In this document: one piece after another, positions 1 to 10,014 of the stretch
Numbering within the stretch: the stretch's first letter is position 1
Layout: every line of letters begins with the position of its first letter
Source of the DNA: Macrosoma leucophasiata
Taxonomy: Eukaryota > Arthropoda > Insecta > Lepidoptera > Hedylidae
Length of the DNA stretch: 64,000 bases
Direction of reading: 5' to 3'
Assembly: GCA_036365455.1 (NCBI GenBank)
Contig: JAWQUS010000007.1
Span: 19,236,001 to 19,300,000 of the forward strand
Notes under the pieces: generated by a model
What the model saw: only the letters and a program-made list of their open reading frames with translations
Database searches by the model: none
What the model was told of the DNA's origin: nothing
Made by a program: the position numbers and the translations under genes

Positions 1-900
1 TTTTCAATTCATTCCCAACGATTACATTGAAATTACATACACACTAATTTAATAATAGAGAATATCTACTAAAACCATTATTAATTTTTATTAAAGACGG
101 CGACAGAGCACGGTCCGTTTATTTTTAGGGTTCCGTACCGAAAGGGCACCTATGCCCTTTTGCTAAGCTACGGCCACTCACATTTACGGCGGTCAAATAC
201 GTGTTATTACGAGGTCTTTGGCCTTTACCACTACAAATAATCATAACACGGAAGTTTGGCTCTTCATCTACCCACCTACTGCAGCAAACTGTCAAATGTG
301 AGTCGTCACATTTGACAGTTTGCTTTAGTATGGGATTTCGATTTAGTTCTTTAACTACAAACGGGTTAAATGATAAAGGTTGTGCAATTGCTTATTAGTA
401 TTTACTCGTGTGAGATAGATTTACTTTAAAATCTGCTCCCACTTTAATTTTCATCAATAAACTGTCTGCCACTTTCAACTTTCTTATACAAACCCATTAA
501 ACCGCAAATATATGTTGTGTTGAATCCTGATTTTATTATTCGACTTTGCAGAATCTTGGAGTGATTCTTAAAAAAGCTAAGGGTTGCGCCCTTACATAAA
601 CAATATTTCACGGCTATAAGTTTCCGATACATGAATTTTATTAACTTTCGCACCCCAACGCCCCCTGACGGATGGAGTGTTAGAGTATTTGTTTTACGCA
701 TCATCAATGTGCCACCGACAGAAATTGTTTGGGGTTACGATCTAACTATGAAGCTCGCGTTATTCCATTACGAATGGATTTGAATATGACACGCCATTCA
801 AACTCATGTTATAGTGGTCATCTCTACTTATAATAAATCTGTAGAAGTGTAAATTGTGTACATTAAAAATATTGAAAAAATAAATACCAGGGGATGTTAC
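1..900. other. AT-rich non-coding stretch
   Basis: I see no gene here. Around 123-190 there is a fragment of a dispersed repeat that starts 'agggttccgta'; related sequence occurs near 19.3 kb. A short perfect hairpin at 283-324 is listed separately. The open frames at 201-398 (+) and 444-707 (-) have no recognisable content. Confidence 0.5.
283..324. repeat. Perfect 19-bp inverted repeat
   Basis: Positions 283-301 and 306-324 are exact reverse complements (agcaaactgtcaaatgtga), separated by the 4-base loop gtcg. The structure is seen directly. It may be the core of a small foldback element; no target duplication is obvious. Confidence 0.85.
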
Positions 901-929
901 TAGATCGATACCGAAGACAAGTATGTGAT

Positions 930-1215
930 TAGAATTTTTTTGTCTGTCTGTCTGTCTGTTTGTTCAAGCATCACATAAAAACTACCGGTCCGATTACAAT
1001 GAAACTTGGTACGATTATACTTTAACCTTTGGCCCACAACACTGGGTACTTTTTATCCCGGAAAAATGTCTGTTGGTCTGTGTGTTTGTGCACGCTAATA
1101 TCAGAAACGGCTTATTCGATTTGCGGTTTTCACTAATATATTGTGGTAAGTTTCACTTAACATTTAGTGTTTGTTTCATATGAATCGGTTCAGAAATAAA
1201 AAAGTATTGTCGATT
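930..1215 (+). repeat. Helitron-like dispersed repeat fragment
   Basis: The block opens with GTCT repeats, followed by a run of the type 'aaaactaccggtccgatt...gaaacttggta...ctttttatcccgg'. The same layout appears at 47040-47285, where it ends in a Helitron-type CTAGT terminus. No such terminus is visible here, so this is probably a truncated copy. It is non-coding. Confidence 0.5.
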
Positions 1216-1342
1216 TAAAGACACGTCACTCAATACAGTTTTTTTTATTAAATTTTGTTTGTGTTTTGGTTTGAGTATTTTATGTATGCTTTTCAATTTC
1301 CTCTATTGGCTATGTACGTAATTTTATTTCTATGCATTATAA

Positions 1343-1870
1343 TAGGTTGGGGAAAAAGTCTTTTCTGAACTTGTAATAAAATCTATGAACTTGTAATAAA
1401 ATCTCTTTGGCTGTAGTATTTGTATCTGGCTGGTTTTGGTATCATTGAAAGTTCAAATTTTAAAGAACATAATTCCAAATTCAAATTAGGTAAATGTGTG
1501 ATTTTCATTTGTTTTTCGTACTGTCAGGATGTGTGAATCTAATGAAGAAATTCGATACATTTTAAAATTTTACTACAAAAAAGGTAAAAATGCAACGCAA
1601 GCCGCGAAAAATATTTGCGATGTTTATGGACTTAGTGCAGTGTCTGTGAGAGTAGCACAAATTTGGTTTAAGCGTTTTCAATCCGGAAATTTTGATGTCA
1701 AAGATGCACCTCGCTCTGGTCGCCCTATTACGGATAAAATGGATGCCATTTTTGAAAAAGTGGAGCAAGATCGACATATCAGTAGTTACGACGTACCTGA
1801 AGAACTGAGAATTGATCACAAAACAGTTTTGGCGAATTTGGAAAAAGCTGGGTACAAAAAAAAACAGAAT
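1343..1870 (+). mobile_element. 5' part of a mariner element
   Basis: A TA dinucleotide at 1343-1344 is followed by ggttggggaaaaagtc, which looks like a mariner terminal inverted repeat. A 20-bp direct repeat (1367-1386 and 1387-1406) lies in the 5' untranslated part, and the transposase frame opens at 1529. The catalytic half and the 3' terminal repeat are missing, because the sequence passes into Helitron-like material at about 1865. The copy cannot move by itself. Confidence 0.8.
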
Positions 1871-1912
1871 TTGAGTGTCTCCGATTTTGACGGGACTTTC
1901 ACTGGCAGATAG
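1529..1912 (+). pseudogene. mariner transposase, N-terminal fragment
   Basis: Mariner transposase binds the terminal inverted repeats and cuts and pastes the element at TA sites. The first ~112 residues match the family's paired helix-turn-helix DNA-binding region: the first helix-turn-helix is around residues 5-50 (EEIRYILKFYYKKGKNATQA) and the second around 75-110 (DRHISSYDVPEELRIDHKTV), with the linker motif DAPRSGRPIT at about 59-68. Full-length mariner transposases are about 345 residues. The D,D34D catalytic domain is absent here, and the last ~15 codons are read from Helitron-like sequence. An inactive relic; the family assignment is firm. Confidence 0.88.
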
Positions 1913-2125
1913 CTGATGTGATAAGGAGTAACTTGGGCTACTTTTATCTCCATACAACCATACATAACTACATACAGATACATAGAATTTGAGTGTCCGA
2001 TTTTGACGGGACTTTCACTGGCAGATAGCTGATGTAATAAGGAGTAACTTACGCTACTTTTATACTAGCTGATACTGAATAATCATTTTTTTTCTCTCGT
2101 AGACGAAGTCGCGGGCACAGCTAGT
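1865..2125 (+). mobile_element. Helitron-like 3' end with internal duplication
   Basis: A block of about 66 bp (agaatttgagtgt...aaggagtaactt) occurs at 1865-1933 and again at 1985-2052. The second copy leads into a terminal region containing 'gacgaagtcgcgggcacag' and ending ctagtac at about 2125. Helitrons end in CTRR after a short GC-rich hairpin, and this terminus fits. The reverse complement of the same terminal sequence is found at 36333-36545. It truncates the mariner upstream. Confidence 0.65.
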
Positions 2126-2227
2126 ACTTTAATATTTCTGTGATTATCATATATCATTGTTTGATTAATTTTGCGAAATGAATTTTGTTGTTTAAATTTG
2201 TATGATTAAAATAACAAAGTTTGTACT

Positions 2228-2408
2228 ATTTATTTATCGCAATAACACATGCGAGTGAACTTAAGAAATTAAAGAAAAAAACGGAAAGAAAAATTTGACT
2301 TCGGGCAGGAATCGAACTTGAGACCTCTGGATAATCAGTCCAGCCGCTTTACCACTAAGCTTTTCCTGCCAAGTCAAATTTTTCTTTCCGTTTTTTCTTT
2401 AATTTCAT
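2228..2408 (-). mobile_element. T1 element: tRNA-like core in inverted flanks
   Basis: Outer flanks of about 70 bp (tttatcgcaataacacatgcg... and aattaaagaaaaaaacgg... on one side, ttttttctttaatttc on the other) enclose a tRNA-like segment at 2297-2375 read on the minus strand, including a B-box-like ttcgattcc and ggctggactg. The 5' acceptor half in this copy is altered (ggcaggaaaagc instead of acttcggtagc), so the cloverleaf is imperfect. The copy at 18695-18880 shows the family's best structure. Confidence 0.7.
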
Positions 2409-2439
2409 AGCAAAGTTTATTTTTGTATGTCATATGTTA

Positions 2440-2660
2440 TATGTGGCTTACAGTTTGTCATTAATGATGGTAAGTGAGTTCTGTAGCATAAACATCTTCT
2501 CTACGTACGTACTATGTAGTACAGGCATTATACCTCTATGCTGCAAATTACAGAGCCGTACATTTTCATCTGACCGGAACATGATAGCGCTAAACACTAT
2601 CATTTAGGGACAAGTAGGTTAGATAAAGTGGTGGTACGCCCTCTACGAGCTACGTCTACG
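2440..2660 (-). repeat. Family S copy, diverged
   Basis: The reverse complement matches the S consensus: the 'attacagagccgtacatt' and 'ccggaacatgatagcgctaaacac' segments are recognisable. It lies head to head with the plus-strand S copy that starts at 2701. Confidence 0.7.
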
Positions 2661-2700
2661 AGCAGTAAAAAAATTGAACAAGTGATAGTGATAAGCTACA

Positions 2701-2982
2701 GGTGGTTGAGCTCCAGTGACGTAGCTCGAGGGCCAAGGCACCACTGCATTACCTAATATACTTGCCACTAAATGGTAGTGTTCAGCAATATCGTGTTCAG
2801 GTCAGGTGGTAATGTACGGCCCTATAATTTTCGGCACAGAGGCATAACACCTTAGGCCTCAGGAGTGGTAACGCATCTGCATTTTGACTTTAGTCTTTGT
2901 GTGCATGTCTATAGGCTGCAGTAATCACTTAACATCAATGTGAACTGCATGCTTGTTTGCCACTTCCATTACATAAAAAAAA
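2701..2982 (+). repeat. Family S copy, near full length
   Basis: A near-complete SINE-like copy running from the ggtggttgagctccagtgac head, through ggcctcaggagtggtaacgc, to atgcttgtttgccacttcc and an acataaaaaaaa tail. No coding capacity. I could not see a clean target-site duplication. Confidence 0.8.
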
Positions 2983-2984
2983 TA

Positions 2985-3515
2985 TATTTACACTGCTTCA
3001 CATACGTCTAAATGCTTTAGGATACAAACAAAATGTTTTCTAGTAACGCAACGGCTATATTAAAATTCAGAGAGCCGCTGTTTGCTGAAGGGTGACTAGA
3101 AGATTTCTAACTTCGTCGGGAGAAATTGGCTAAAAAATTCCTCAGCAAATAAAATCGAAGAGCAACTTCCGAAAGTTATCGAACTTCCCAACAATCCATT
3201 ACACCGATTTTCGCAAAAAATTGACTTGGAACTTATTATTTTGAGTGAAAACATCTTGGAGTTTTCGTCGCCTCGGAGTTAGTTCACGACAACCCTCCGA
3301 CGATTCTTGAGTCACATATGAAAATAATATATCATGGTTTACCTTTTATATTATTAACAGGTTCTCTGCCCTATGCATCAAATGTGAGCATTTGGATTGT
3401 TTCAGCTATTGTGTTTGCAATGGGAAAGAAAGGGAATGGGTTAAGAACTTACATTATAGAAAAGTATGTTAGCTATTTGCGGGCTAAAAGAAATCAATTA
3501 CAATTTTAGGGTTTT
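2985..3515. other. Non-coding, no recognisable feature
   Basis: Unique-looking AT-rich sequence with a short open frame at 3318-3509 that contains a hydrophobic run (IWIVSAIVFAMG). It has no recognisable similarity, and I treat it as chance. Confidence 0.4.
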
Positions 3516-3517
3516 AG

Positions 3518-3640
3518 GGTCGGCTGGACTGGTTATCCTGAGGTCGCAGGTTCGATTCCTGCCCGAAGTCAAAATTTTCTCTACGTTTTATCTTTAATTT
3601 CTAAAGTTCACACGCATGTGTTATTGCGGAAAATAAATAT
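3518..3640 (+). mobile_element. T1 element, 5'-truncated
   Basis: This copy begins inside the tRNA-like core (cggctggactggttatcctg), keeps the perfect T-arm gcaggttcgattcctgc and the cccgaagtc end, then the 3' flank, finishing with cacacgcatgtgttattgcg. That last motif is the reverse complement of the 5' outer flank at 18.7 kb, which helps define the outer ends of the family. Confidence 0.75.
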
Positions 3641-3826
3641 TACAGTTATTGTATTCTTTCTGGTCTTGTAGGACTGAACTCTTACCTGTTGTAGATTTCT
3701 AAAAAGGATTTCATACCGCAAAGCTATGTAAAATTGATGGCAATTGAATATCATGTAATGCTGATGGCTCTGCTGGATGCCGATAGAGTCACTCTTATGT
3801 AAAATGCTTAACACTTTTGTAGAGCA

Positions 3827-3894
3827 AATATGTATGTATGTATGTATCTTCACGCCAGGGACCTGGCGTGAAGATACATACATACATACATATT
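3827..3894. repeat. Perfect 33-bp palindrome, 2-base spacer
   Basis: Positions 3827-3859 and 3862-3894 are exact reverse complements: a (TATG)n run joined to cttcacgccagg, mirrored. The same junction marks a LINE-type 3' end at 22000-22080 and 60883-61072, so two such tails sit end to end in opposite orientations. Confidence 0.9.
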
Positions 3895-3971
3895 GCACAT
3901 GATAGGGTGGAGCGCCAGATAAATAATGAGCATTTATCGTACTTATGTTGAATATTTGCTTTTTTTTTAAC

Positions 3972-4222
3972 TTTACGTAACTTCACGTCTGTAATTCTCG
4001 AAGAGGTAGGCAGAAGCAAATTCATGCATTAAGCATACATGCAAACACCCACGATTCGCCGATTACGTTTTGGCCCATGTAATATTTAACATGTTTGGGT
4101 ACATTACCAAACTCGGATGTACTGGGAAACTTCCAGAAAATGGAAAAACCCCACCTTCAACCCGGTAATCGATCCCGGGACGAGTGTAGCAGTAGTGGCC
4201 TGCTACCACTGGACTTCTGCGG
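3972..4222 (-). mobile_element. T3 SINE, diverged copy
   Basis: On the minus strand the tRNA-related head is at the high-coordinate end (cagaagtccagtggtagcag, then ggatcgattaccggg). The body then follows as in the copy at 43128-43420, ending with aagcatacatgcaaacaccc and aacttcacgtctgtaattct. A-box and B-box-like promoters for RNA polymerase III are recognisable but mutated. Confidence 0.75.
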
Positions 4223-4276
4223 CAGTTCATTCCTAATTAATTAGTCTAATCTACATCTATCTTATCTTTGTTACTC

Positions 4277-4571
4277 GTGGTAGAGCTCCAGCGACGGAGC
4301 TCGCGGGCGTAGGCACCGCATTACCTAATATACCTACTTGCCACTTAATGGTAGTGTTCAGCACTATCGTGTTTCGGTTAGGTGGTAATTAATGTACGGC
4401 CCTGTAATTTCCGGCACAGAAGCATAACACCTTAGGCCTCAGGAGTGGTAACGCACGTTATTCGCATCTACATTTGACCTTGGTCTTTGTGTGGGTGTCT
4501 ATAGGCTGCAGTCATCACTTAACATCAATGTGAACTGCATGCTTGTTTAACACTTCCACTACATAAAAAAA
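4277..4571 (+). repeat. Family S copy, near full length
   Basis: The head tggtagagctccagcgacgg contains the GAGCTCC/GGAGCTC hairpin. The full body follows, and the tail is actacataaaaaaa. Confidence 0.85.
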
Positions 4572-5434
4572 TCTAAACAATAGAATCACATCACATCTAC
4601 TTTGTAGAAATTGTGCATGGATATAAATAATAGCGTGTATTATAAGAAAAGGCATAGATTAACTTTAACATCTATTAGTACAAATGACAAGCCCCAAACA
4701 GAGATAACTATTAAATAGGTAAATTAAATAACATTATTAAACCTAATGGATATGTCACTTGCAACAGAAACGCCGAGCGTCAGGACAATCGTTACCGATA
4801 GCACCTGCATTTCTGTTCCAACCAGCGATAGCTGTTGCCATAATCATAACAGTTGATGGCAAGTATTAGCGCACCTACAGGTCGAACGGACTTTACGGAC
4901 ACTAAAATCACCACTTTTAGAGCGAAGCGAACACTAAACAGCAAACAAAGCTCGTGGCGGCGGCGAGCGGCGTCCGGTCTCGCCACAAAGGCTTTGTGCC
5001 CGCCACACTGACACGCTTTTTGCGTCGCCGCGGCCGCTATCGCCCGATGACGTCCCAGTAGATCGATAAGAGCCTCCCACTCGACGGGAATGCTCCATTG
5101 TATTACTGACACTACACTGTCTGAGATGTGGAGTATCGGAGCCCTAAAATGTACGATCGTCGGTGTCGGAGTCACGAGTTGCGTGTTAATGAAACTCGCG
5201 GATGGCGTGACCGCGGTTTGTTTCCGTTGGACTGATTTTGTACTTGGCAGCTAATTTTGATTGATGTAATCGTTTTAAGTAAATATACGGAATGCCACAA
5301 GCGGTAACTTAAGGTGTTCGATATCGTAAATATAAGATGAAAAAGAAAAACTTATTTGAACTTCAAGTTTGCAACACAGGGAAATATGCTAAGGTAATCC
5401 ACCAAATAGAGAGAAACTCAATTTTATTGGTTGG
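4572..5434. other. Unique stretch with a GC-rich core
   Basis: About 4900-5220 is GC- and CpG-rich (cggcggcgagcggcgtccgg; cgtcgccgcggccgctatcg), unlike its AT-rich surroundings. The minus-strand frame at 4792-5175 across it shows no domain I recognise. It could be a promoter or 5' untranslated region of a host gene, but the sequence alone does not prove this. Confidence 0.35.
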
Positions 5435-5600
5435 CAGGGCACATAGGTGAAAGAACCGTCGGCTGTTGAGTCTTCAGAGTTTTGAGTGACCACGCACCGA
5501 AAGACGAAATGTAGTCAGACATACGAGATGGACCTAAAGATCTGAAGACCCCGCACATTCCCCGCTGGGGAAAGGTTGGCCTGGGTCAATCAATAACAAT
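5435..5600 (+). pseudogene. Decayed LINE C-terminal fragment
   Basis: The translation around ggttggcagggcacatagg gives LAGHIGERTVG, a worn version of the WAGHIARRTDGRW motif near the end of many lepidopteran LINE reverse transcriptases (compare 43648-43996). Stops follow at once. This is a short dead fragment. Confidence 0.5.
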
Positions 5601-6080
5601 GAGATTTTTTGGGGAAAGGCATCTAAAATATTATTATGTGGATACATAATGGCGATATAAATTCAGCCCCAGAACTAGACTAAGTAGTTAAAATAGTAGA
5701 TAAGTTCTCATTCTCCGATTTGTAATTAATTCAATATTAACAGAAACAGTCAAAGTTGGATCGCGTGTTGTAGAGACGTATATAAAATACATTTGACAGA
5801 ATTTAAACAGAGCTTGAACTTTCTTTCCATTAATTAGGTACATACAAAACCGAACAGCCTGAACAGCTGGTACAGATTTTGAAAGCTCAGGGCCGGTCAA
5901 TGCGGTATCTGAAGAAATAATTAAATATATCAGCTGCAGCTGTTCACTGTTTTTTTTTTAGGATCACTCGAAAAATGGACGGATGTCACAAATACTAAGC
6001 TACATTCTTCGTGAACATTGCTGAATTTCCGTTCTTTGTTAAATTTTAATGACCTGAAATATATACCTCCAATATACGAC
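5601..6080. other. Non-coding, no recognisable feature
   Basis: AT-rich unique sequence. I see no repeat family or convincing open frame. Confidence 0.4.
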
Positions 6081-6082
6081 TT

Positions 6083-6292
6083 CGACGACCTGATTAGTCC
6101 AGCGGTGTGAGATGACCGTTTGATTCGAAGGGTCGCAGGTTCGATCCCCGCACCGGGACAAATATTTGCATGGCCTACAGATATATGTTTCGGGTCTGGG
6201 TGTTTGTGTATGTGTTGTATGTGTATAAGGCACCCACGACACAGGTTTATATCTACTGTGGGGCTGTAAGTGTAAGCGTATAAAAAAAAATC
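6083..6292 (+). mobile_element. T2 SINE (tRNA-headed)
   Basis: A tRNA-like head (gattagtccagcggtgtgag as A-box region, ggttcgatcccc as B-box) is followed by a body with gtgtttgtgtatgtgttgta, ggcacccacgacacaggttt and a tail ending in a run of A. A second copy, split by an insertion, is at 43559-44135, which confirms the family boundaries. Confidence 0.8.
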
Positions 6293-6450
6293 TATATTTA
6301 TTCAAGTACCATTTGTCATTTACGATATTCAATAAACTGAAAAGTCTATTATATCGGTTGCCTAACTAGCATAGTTGGTAATAGATGGCGCTGTTGCTAC
6401 CATAAAGCAATGCAATAGATATGAAGGAAAGATTTGACAAATCGGGCAGG

Positions 6451-6524
6451 GCTTCAGTAGCTCAATTGGAAGAGCGGCTGGACTAGATTCCCAGTAGGTC
6501 GCGAGTTCGAGCCTCGCCTGAAGT
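6451..6524 (+). other. tRNA-like core of T1, loop triplet AGA
   Basis: A 74-nt cloverleaf: acceptor gcttcag/ctgaagt (7 pairs with one G-U), D-stem gctc/gagc, anticodon loop ctagatt (triplet aga), T-arm gcgag-ttcgagc-ctcgc. A genuine serine tRNA would need a long variable arm, and the variable region here is only about 6 nt. I therefore read it as the Pol III promoter-bearing core of a repeat and not as a decoding tRNA. Confidence 0.7.
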
Positions 6525-6757
6525 CAAATTTTTCTTTCCATTTTTCTTTAAAAAAAAAATATATTTCACAAGCATGTGTTAATGCGAAATAATATAAAAC
6601 AATTATTAAGGGTAAAAGCGTCTTCTTTACGATATTCAATAAACTGAAAAGTCTATTATATCGGTTGCCTAACTAGCATAGTTGGTAATAGATGGCGCTG
6701 CTGCTACCATAAAGCAATGCAATAGATGTGAAGGAAAGATTTGACAAATCGGGCAGG

Positions 6758-6831
6758 GCTTCAGTAGCTCAATTGGAAGAGCGGCTGGACTAGATTCCCA
6801 GTAGGTCGCGAGTTCGAGCCTCGCCTGAAGT
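6758..6831 (+). other. tRNA-like core of T1, second tandem copy
   Basis: Same cloverleaf as at 6451-6524 and base-for-base the same in the core as far as I can read, in the second 307-bp unit. Confidence 0.7.
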
Positions 6832-6869
6832 CAAATATTTCTTTCCATTTTTCTTTAAAAAATAAAATT

Positions 6870-8640
6870 TGTCAAACGATCAAGATGTACATAAATGATG
6901 AGACTGAGACATACAAGGAAGTCCAAGCCGCTTATTTTCCACATTGTCCATCGAGGATCCCGAGAGCAAACCCGTGTACGTGCGTCGCATATTTATGCAT
7001 GATGGTACACAATTAGCATAAATTAGTTGTTAGTGGCGCGTGAAAAACGTGAGTCACATGTCATTTGAAGAATGCTTCGGATAATGTGCTGTAAGTTGTG
7101 TGACGATGACGCGACGTCTTGGGCACAAAGAAATAACACCACATTAGCATATTGACGGATCAGATTGTCGGGGCAGCGCGTCGTGGGATAGTGCAAAACG
7201 TTATTTATTGTAATTATATTTCTGCTAAAGTACGAGTTAAATAAACGTACAGAATAATACATTTCATTGAAGTGGAATAAATAATATATAACTATCGAAA
7301 TGGGAAAGTGATAAGAGGTCACTACTATCAAACCTACCTGTTGCCTAGGTACCTCCTAGTTGAGGAGCAAGTTACCTTGGGATTTTTATAATGAAAATTT
7401 ACATACATAAAATGTTTTCTTCAATTTTCAATAATTGGTTTGTACCTAAATATATTTTTTATTGCAAAGTTACCATCAATATGAATAAAAAAGTAGTAAG
7501 TATTCATGAGCTTCTGGACAGTTCTATTCTTTAAAATCTAATCATTCTCATAAGCGTAATTAGGGTCGGGCGGAGGCGGCCGGAAGGACCTAGACATCAC
7601 TCTACAATGCCTGGACCCGAGACTGAATAACGCTAGATGAAATACCCGTGGCAAGCCCTGCAAGATAGACCCGCGAGGGCCTCTGTTAAAAAACGTCACC
7701 TCTCCATCGTCAATCCGACACTGAGCGTTATAAACAAAAAATTGGGGCACATCCACTCATACAGACATTAGATACTCATATACCTATATAAGTATGCAGA
7801 AACGAGATACGTCCACAATAGCTCGAATCAGGGTCACGCACCTAATATCGCCAAATGGACTAGTGACTGATTCATGGACCGCTGAACATCGCGGTTGATA
7901 TAATACGTTTTGATAAAATATATGGCCTAGACGAGCTATGTTTAACTTGGTCATTTTAGTTAAATATTCTAAGACGTGAACATTACTGTAAAAGATGGAA
8001 TAAATAGGCAATTTTCCTGTTTCCAATTTTTAGAACATTTTTTAAGCCCTTTATTTTTATATCTGTTCAGATTATCGTGTCCAGATCGATGGTTTAATGC
8101 TGGGGTCAATGAGTAAGTGATATTAGGTTTTGCTAATGTTTGAATATTATTTAAAGTGAACTCATCTCACGCATTGGACAATTTGTACTACGGTGGATCA
8201 AAATGAGGGGCACATCAGAACATATAGTCAGAAAGTAGATATTTGTAAATGACCGTGCAGAAACGGAACGCGTCTACCATAAACAGCTCTCTAGACTCCC
8301 AATGACTAACTGGAAAAGAGCGCTTTAAGCGTAAAGTTCGCCATTTGTCAATATGTTGCTTTACTCGCCCGCCGCCCCCTTCGACCTAACCTGGCAAAAC
8401 TCCGAACTGACGTATATAGTAGTACTTCTATACTTTAGTTCTCATAAAATACGGCATTTCCAACGTCGCTAAATAGTACTGTCTAACTAACGAACATCGG
8501 AATGATAGATATATATTAGATCTCACAAATTGCGGCATTTCGCACTTCGAAATTCACTAGCGGCGTCCTTTTTATGTGTTACTGATAAAAGACTAATAAC
8601 TAGGATATAATCAGGATTTTTCTTTTAACTACTTTACTAT
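6870..8640. other. Unique non-coding stretch
   Basis: About 1.8 kb without recognisable genes, repeats or RNA features. The open frames (7023-7331, 7538-7756, 7784-8026, all minus) show no family motifs. This is either spacer or intron. Confidence 0.4.
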
Positions 8641-8646
8641 CCTATT

Positions 8647-8783
8647 TTTTTTCATTTTTGTTATCAAATTTTCAGAAAAGAATACAAAAATATCGTTACC
8701 CTGCCAATGCAGGGTAACGATATTTTTGTATTTTTCTTCATGCCTTCTTTATGCCTCTCATTTGATAACAAAAATGAAAAAAA
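8647..8783. repeat. Foldback element, two-tier inverted repeat
   Basis: The inner arms 8675-8704 and 8709-8739 form a nearly perfect 30-bp hairpin (caaaaatatcgttaccctgc / gcagggtaacgatatttttg) with a 4-base loop. The outer arms 8647-8669 and 8760-8783 (catttttgttatcaaat / atttgataacaaaaatg) also pair. The right side has about 20 unpaired bases between tiers, consistent with a foldback MITE carrying a small insertion. Confidence 0.85.
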
Positions 8784-8818
8784 GTTCTCATTCACGTAAC
8801 ACATTGGTGAATGAGAAC
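8784..8818. repeat. 12-bp perfect hairpin beside the foldback
   Basis: gttctcattcac at 8784-8795 pairs exactly with gtgaatgagaac ending at 8818. It is directly next to the larger foldback. Confidence 0.7.
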
Positions 8819-8819
8819 T

Positions 8820-10010
8820 AACGCTTTTTCATATACGAATAGTTTGTTAATGTACCTACATAATTAAGAGGCTAAAACAATAATAATATAAGTATAATAA
8901 ATAACTATAAAGTTGACGAGTCTAAAACATAGTTCCAACCGAACGTTAGGTAACATAAATCTAATTCATTCTATTACAATAACGTGCCACTCCGAGTTTC
9001 AATGGCCGTCTATTTTCCTACAGTTTGTTGGAAAATCTATAAAGGAGCCATTTGATGAGTGACAGAATTCCTTGAAGGGCGAAGGGACAGAGGGACGGAG
9101 GGAGCACACGCTGTACCGGTCGGAGGAACACCAATACGTAATGTGATGGAGAAATAATTTTCTAAAATGCACTGGTTTGAGACGGGCCACCTGTCCATTT
9201 CACTCGATTCCAGTAGTTTGAGGGCCAAGTCAATTTAGTTTATTACTACATTCAATAGATGTACCGGGATTTCTTGACAGATTGAAGTGGATTTTGTTCT
9301 GAGTATCTGATATCTTTGATGAAAATTCGTCGACGAAAACGTATAGCGATTGAAACTTGCTCGTATTTTAAGAGGCAAAAGTAGGTCTAAATGGAAGTCA
9401 TTTCAATATTGGAAGTGAATCGGCATATGGCATTTGAAATGTGAAATATTACAAAGGGAAAAAGAAATTCGTTAGGAAGTGTCTGTGAAATTTTGGTTAA
9501 TTATTTATGTACATCAAAAATATTATGAAAAGCTACCTATATAGATAATTCTCAAGATCCTTCAATTAAACTCAAGTAATCAGTCTCCTCATAAATGCAC
9601 TTCAATTTCAATCACAATACAATCTGATTAGGGTATGTGGTGAGTACTAAGATGCTTACTATTTAAGGTTATTCGATATTATTATATTTAAACATATCAA
9701 GTGCCAGTTTGGTGTGAATATATATATATGTACTTACCAAATTATAATAGTGATTACCTAAGTATTTACTGATTTTAATAGTTCAAGCGAACAGAAACGG
9801 ATTCTATTTGCACAGTGACAATTAACATAATGATTGCAATTAATAATATATTATTATGAAGGTGAAATATCAGAGCATGTGTCTCGTTGTAAACCAACTT
9901 TATTTATACTGTAGACACGTGTATCTTTATTTGTTAAGTAATTTATTATCTTGATATTTGCCACTGTAGCGGTGAAAACATTGATATTTTTCAGGAATTT
10001 AAAAGCTTGA
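8820..10010. other. Unique non-coding stretch
   Basis: AT-rich, no gene or repeat family that I recognise. The overlapping minus-strand frames at 8999-9228 are two shadows of the same bases and neither has a recognisable domain. Confidence 0.4.
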
Positions 10011-10014
10011 ATAC

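Larger units (their letters stand above)
6322..6865 (+). repeat. 307-bp tandem duplication carrying T1
   Basis: The segment that starts acgatattcaataaactgaa occurs at 6322 and again at 6629, a period of 307 bp. The two units differ by only a few bases over the shared part (for example gctgttgct versus gctgctgct). Each unit holds a leader (tcggttgcctaactagcata...), a tRNA-like core and a trailer (tttctttccatttttcttta). The same leader occurs a third time at 44365, so it belongs to this T1 subfamily. High identity suggests a recent duplication. Confidence 0.88.

Noticed and set aside
4792..5175. 127-codon minus-strand frame
   Set aside because: It lies over a GC-rich patch, has no recognisable motif and no supporting start or splice context. 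Kept only as a possible regulatory stretch.
6451..6831. Pair of tRNA-Ser(AGA) genes
   Set aside because: Serine tRNAs need a long variable arm. Here it is about 6 nt, and both copies lie in a mobile 307-bp unit.
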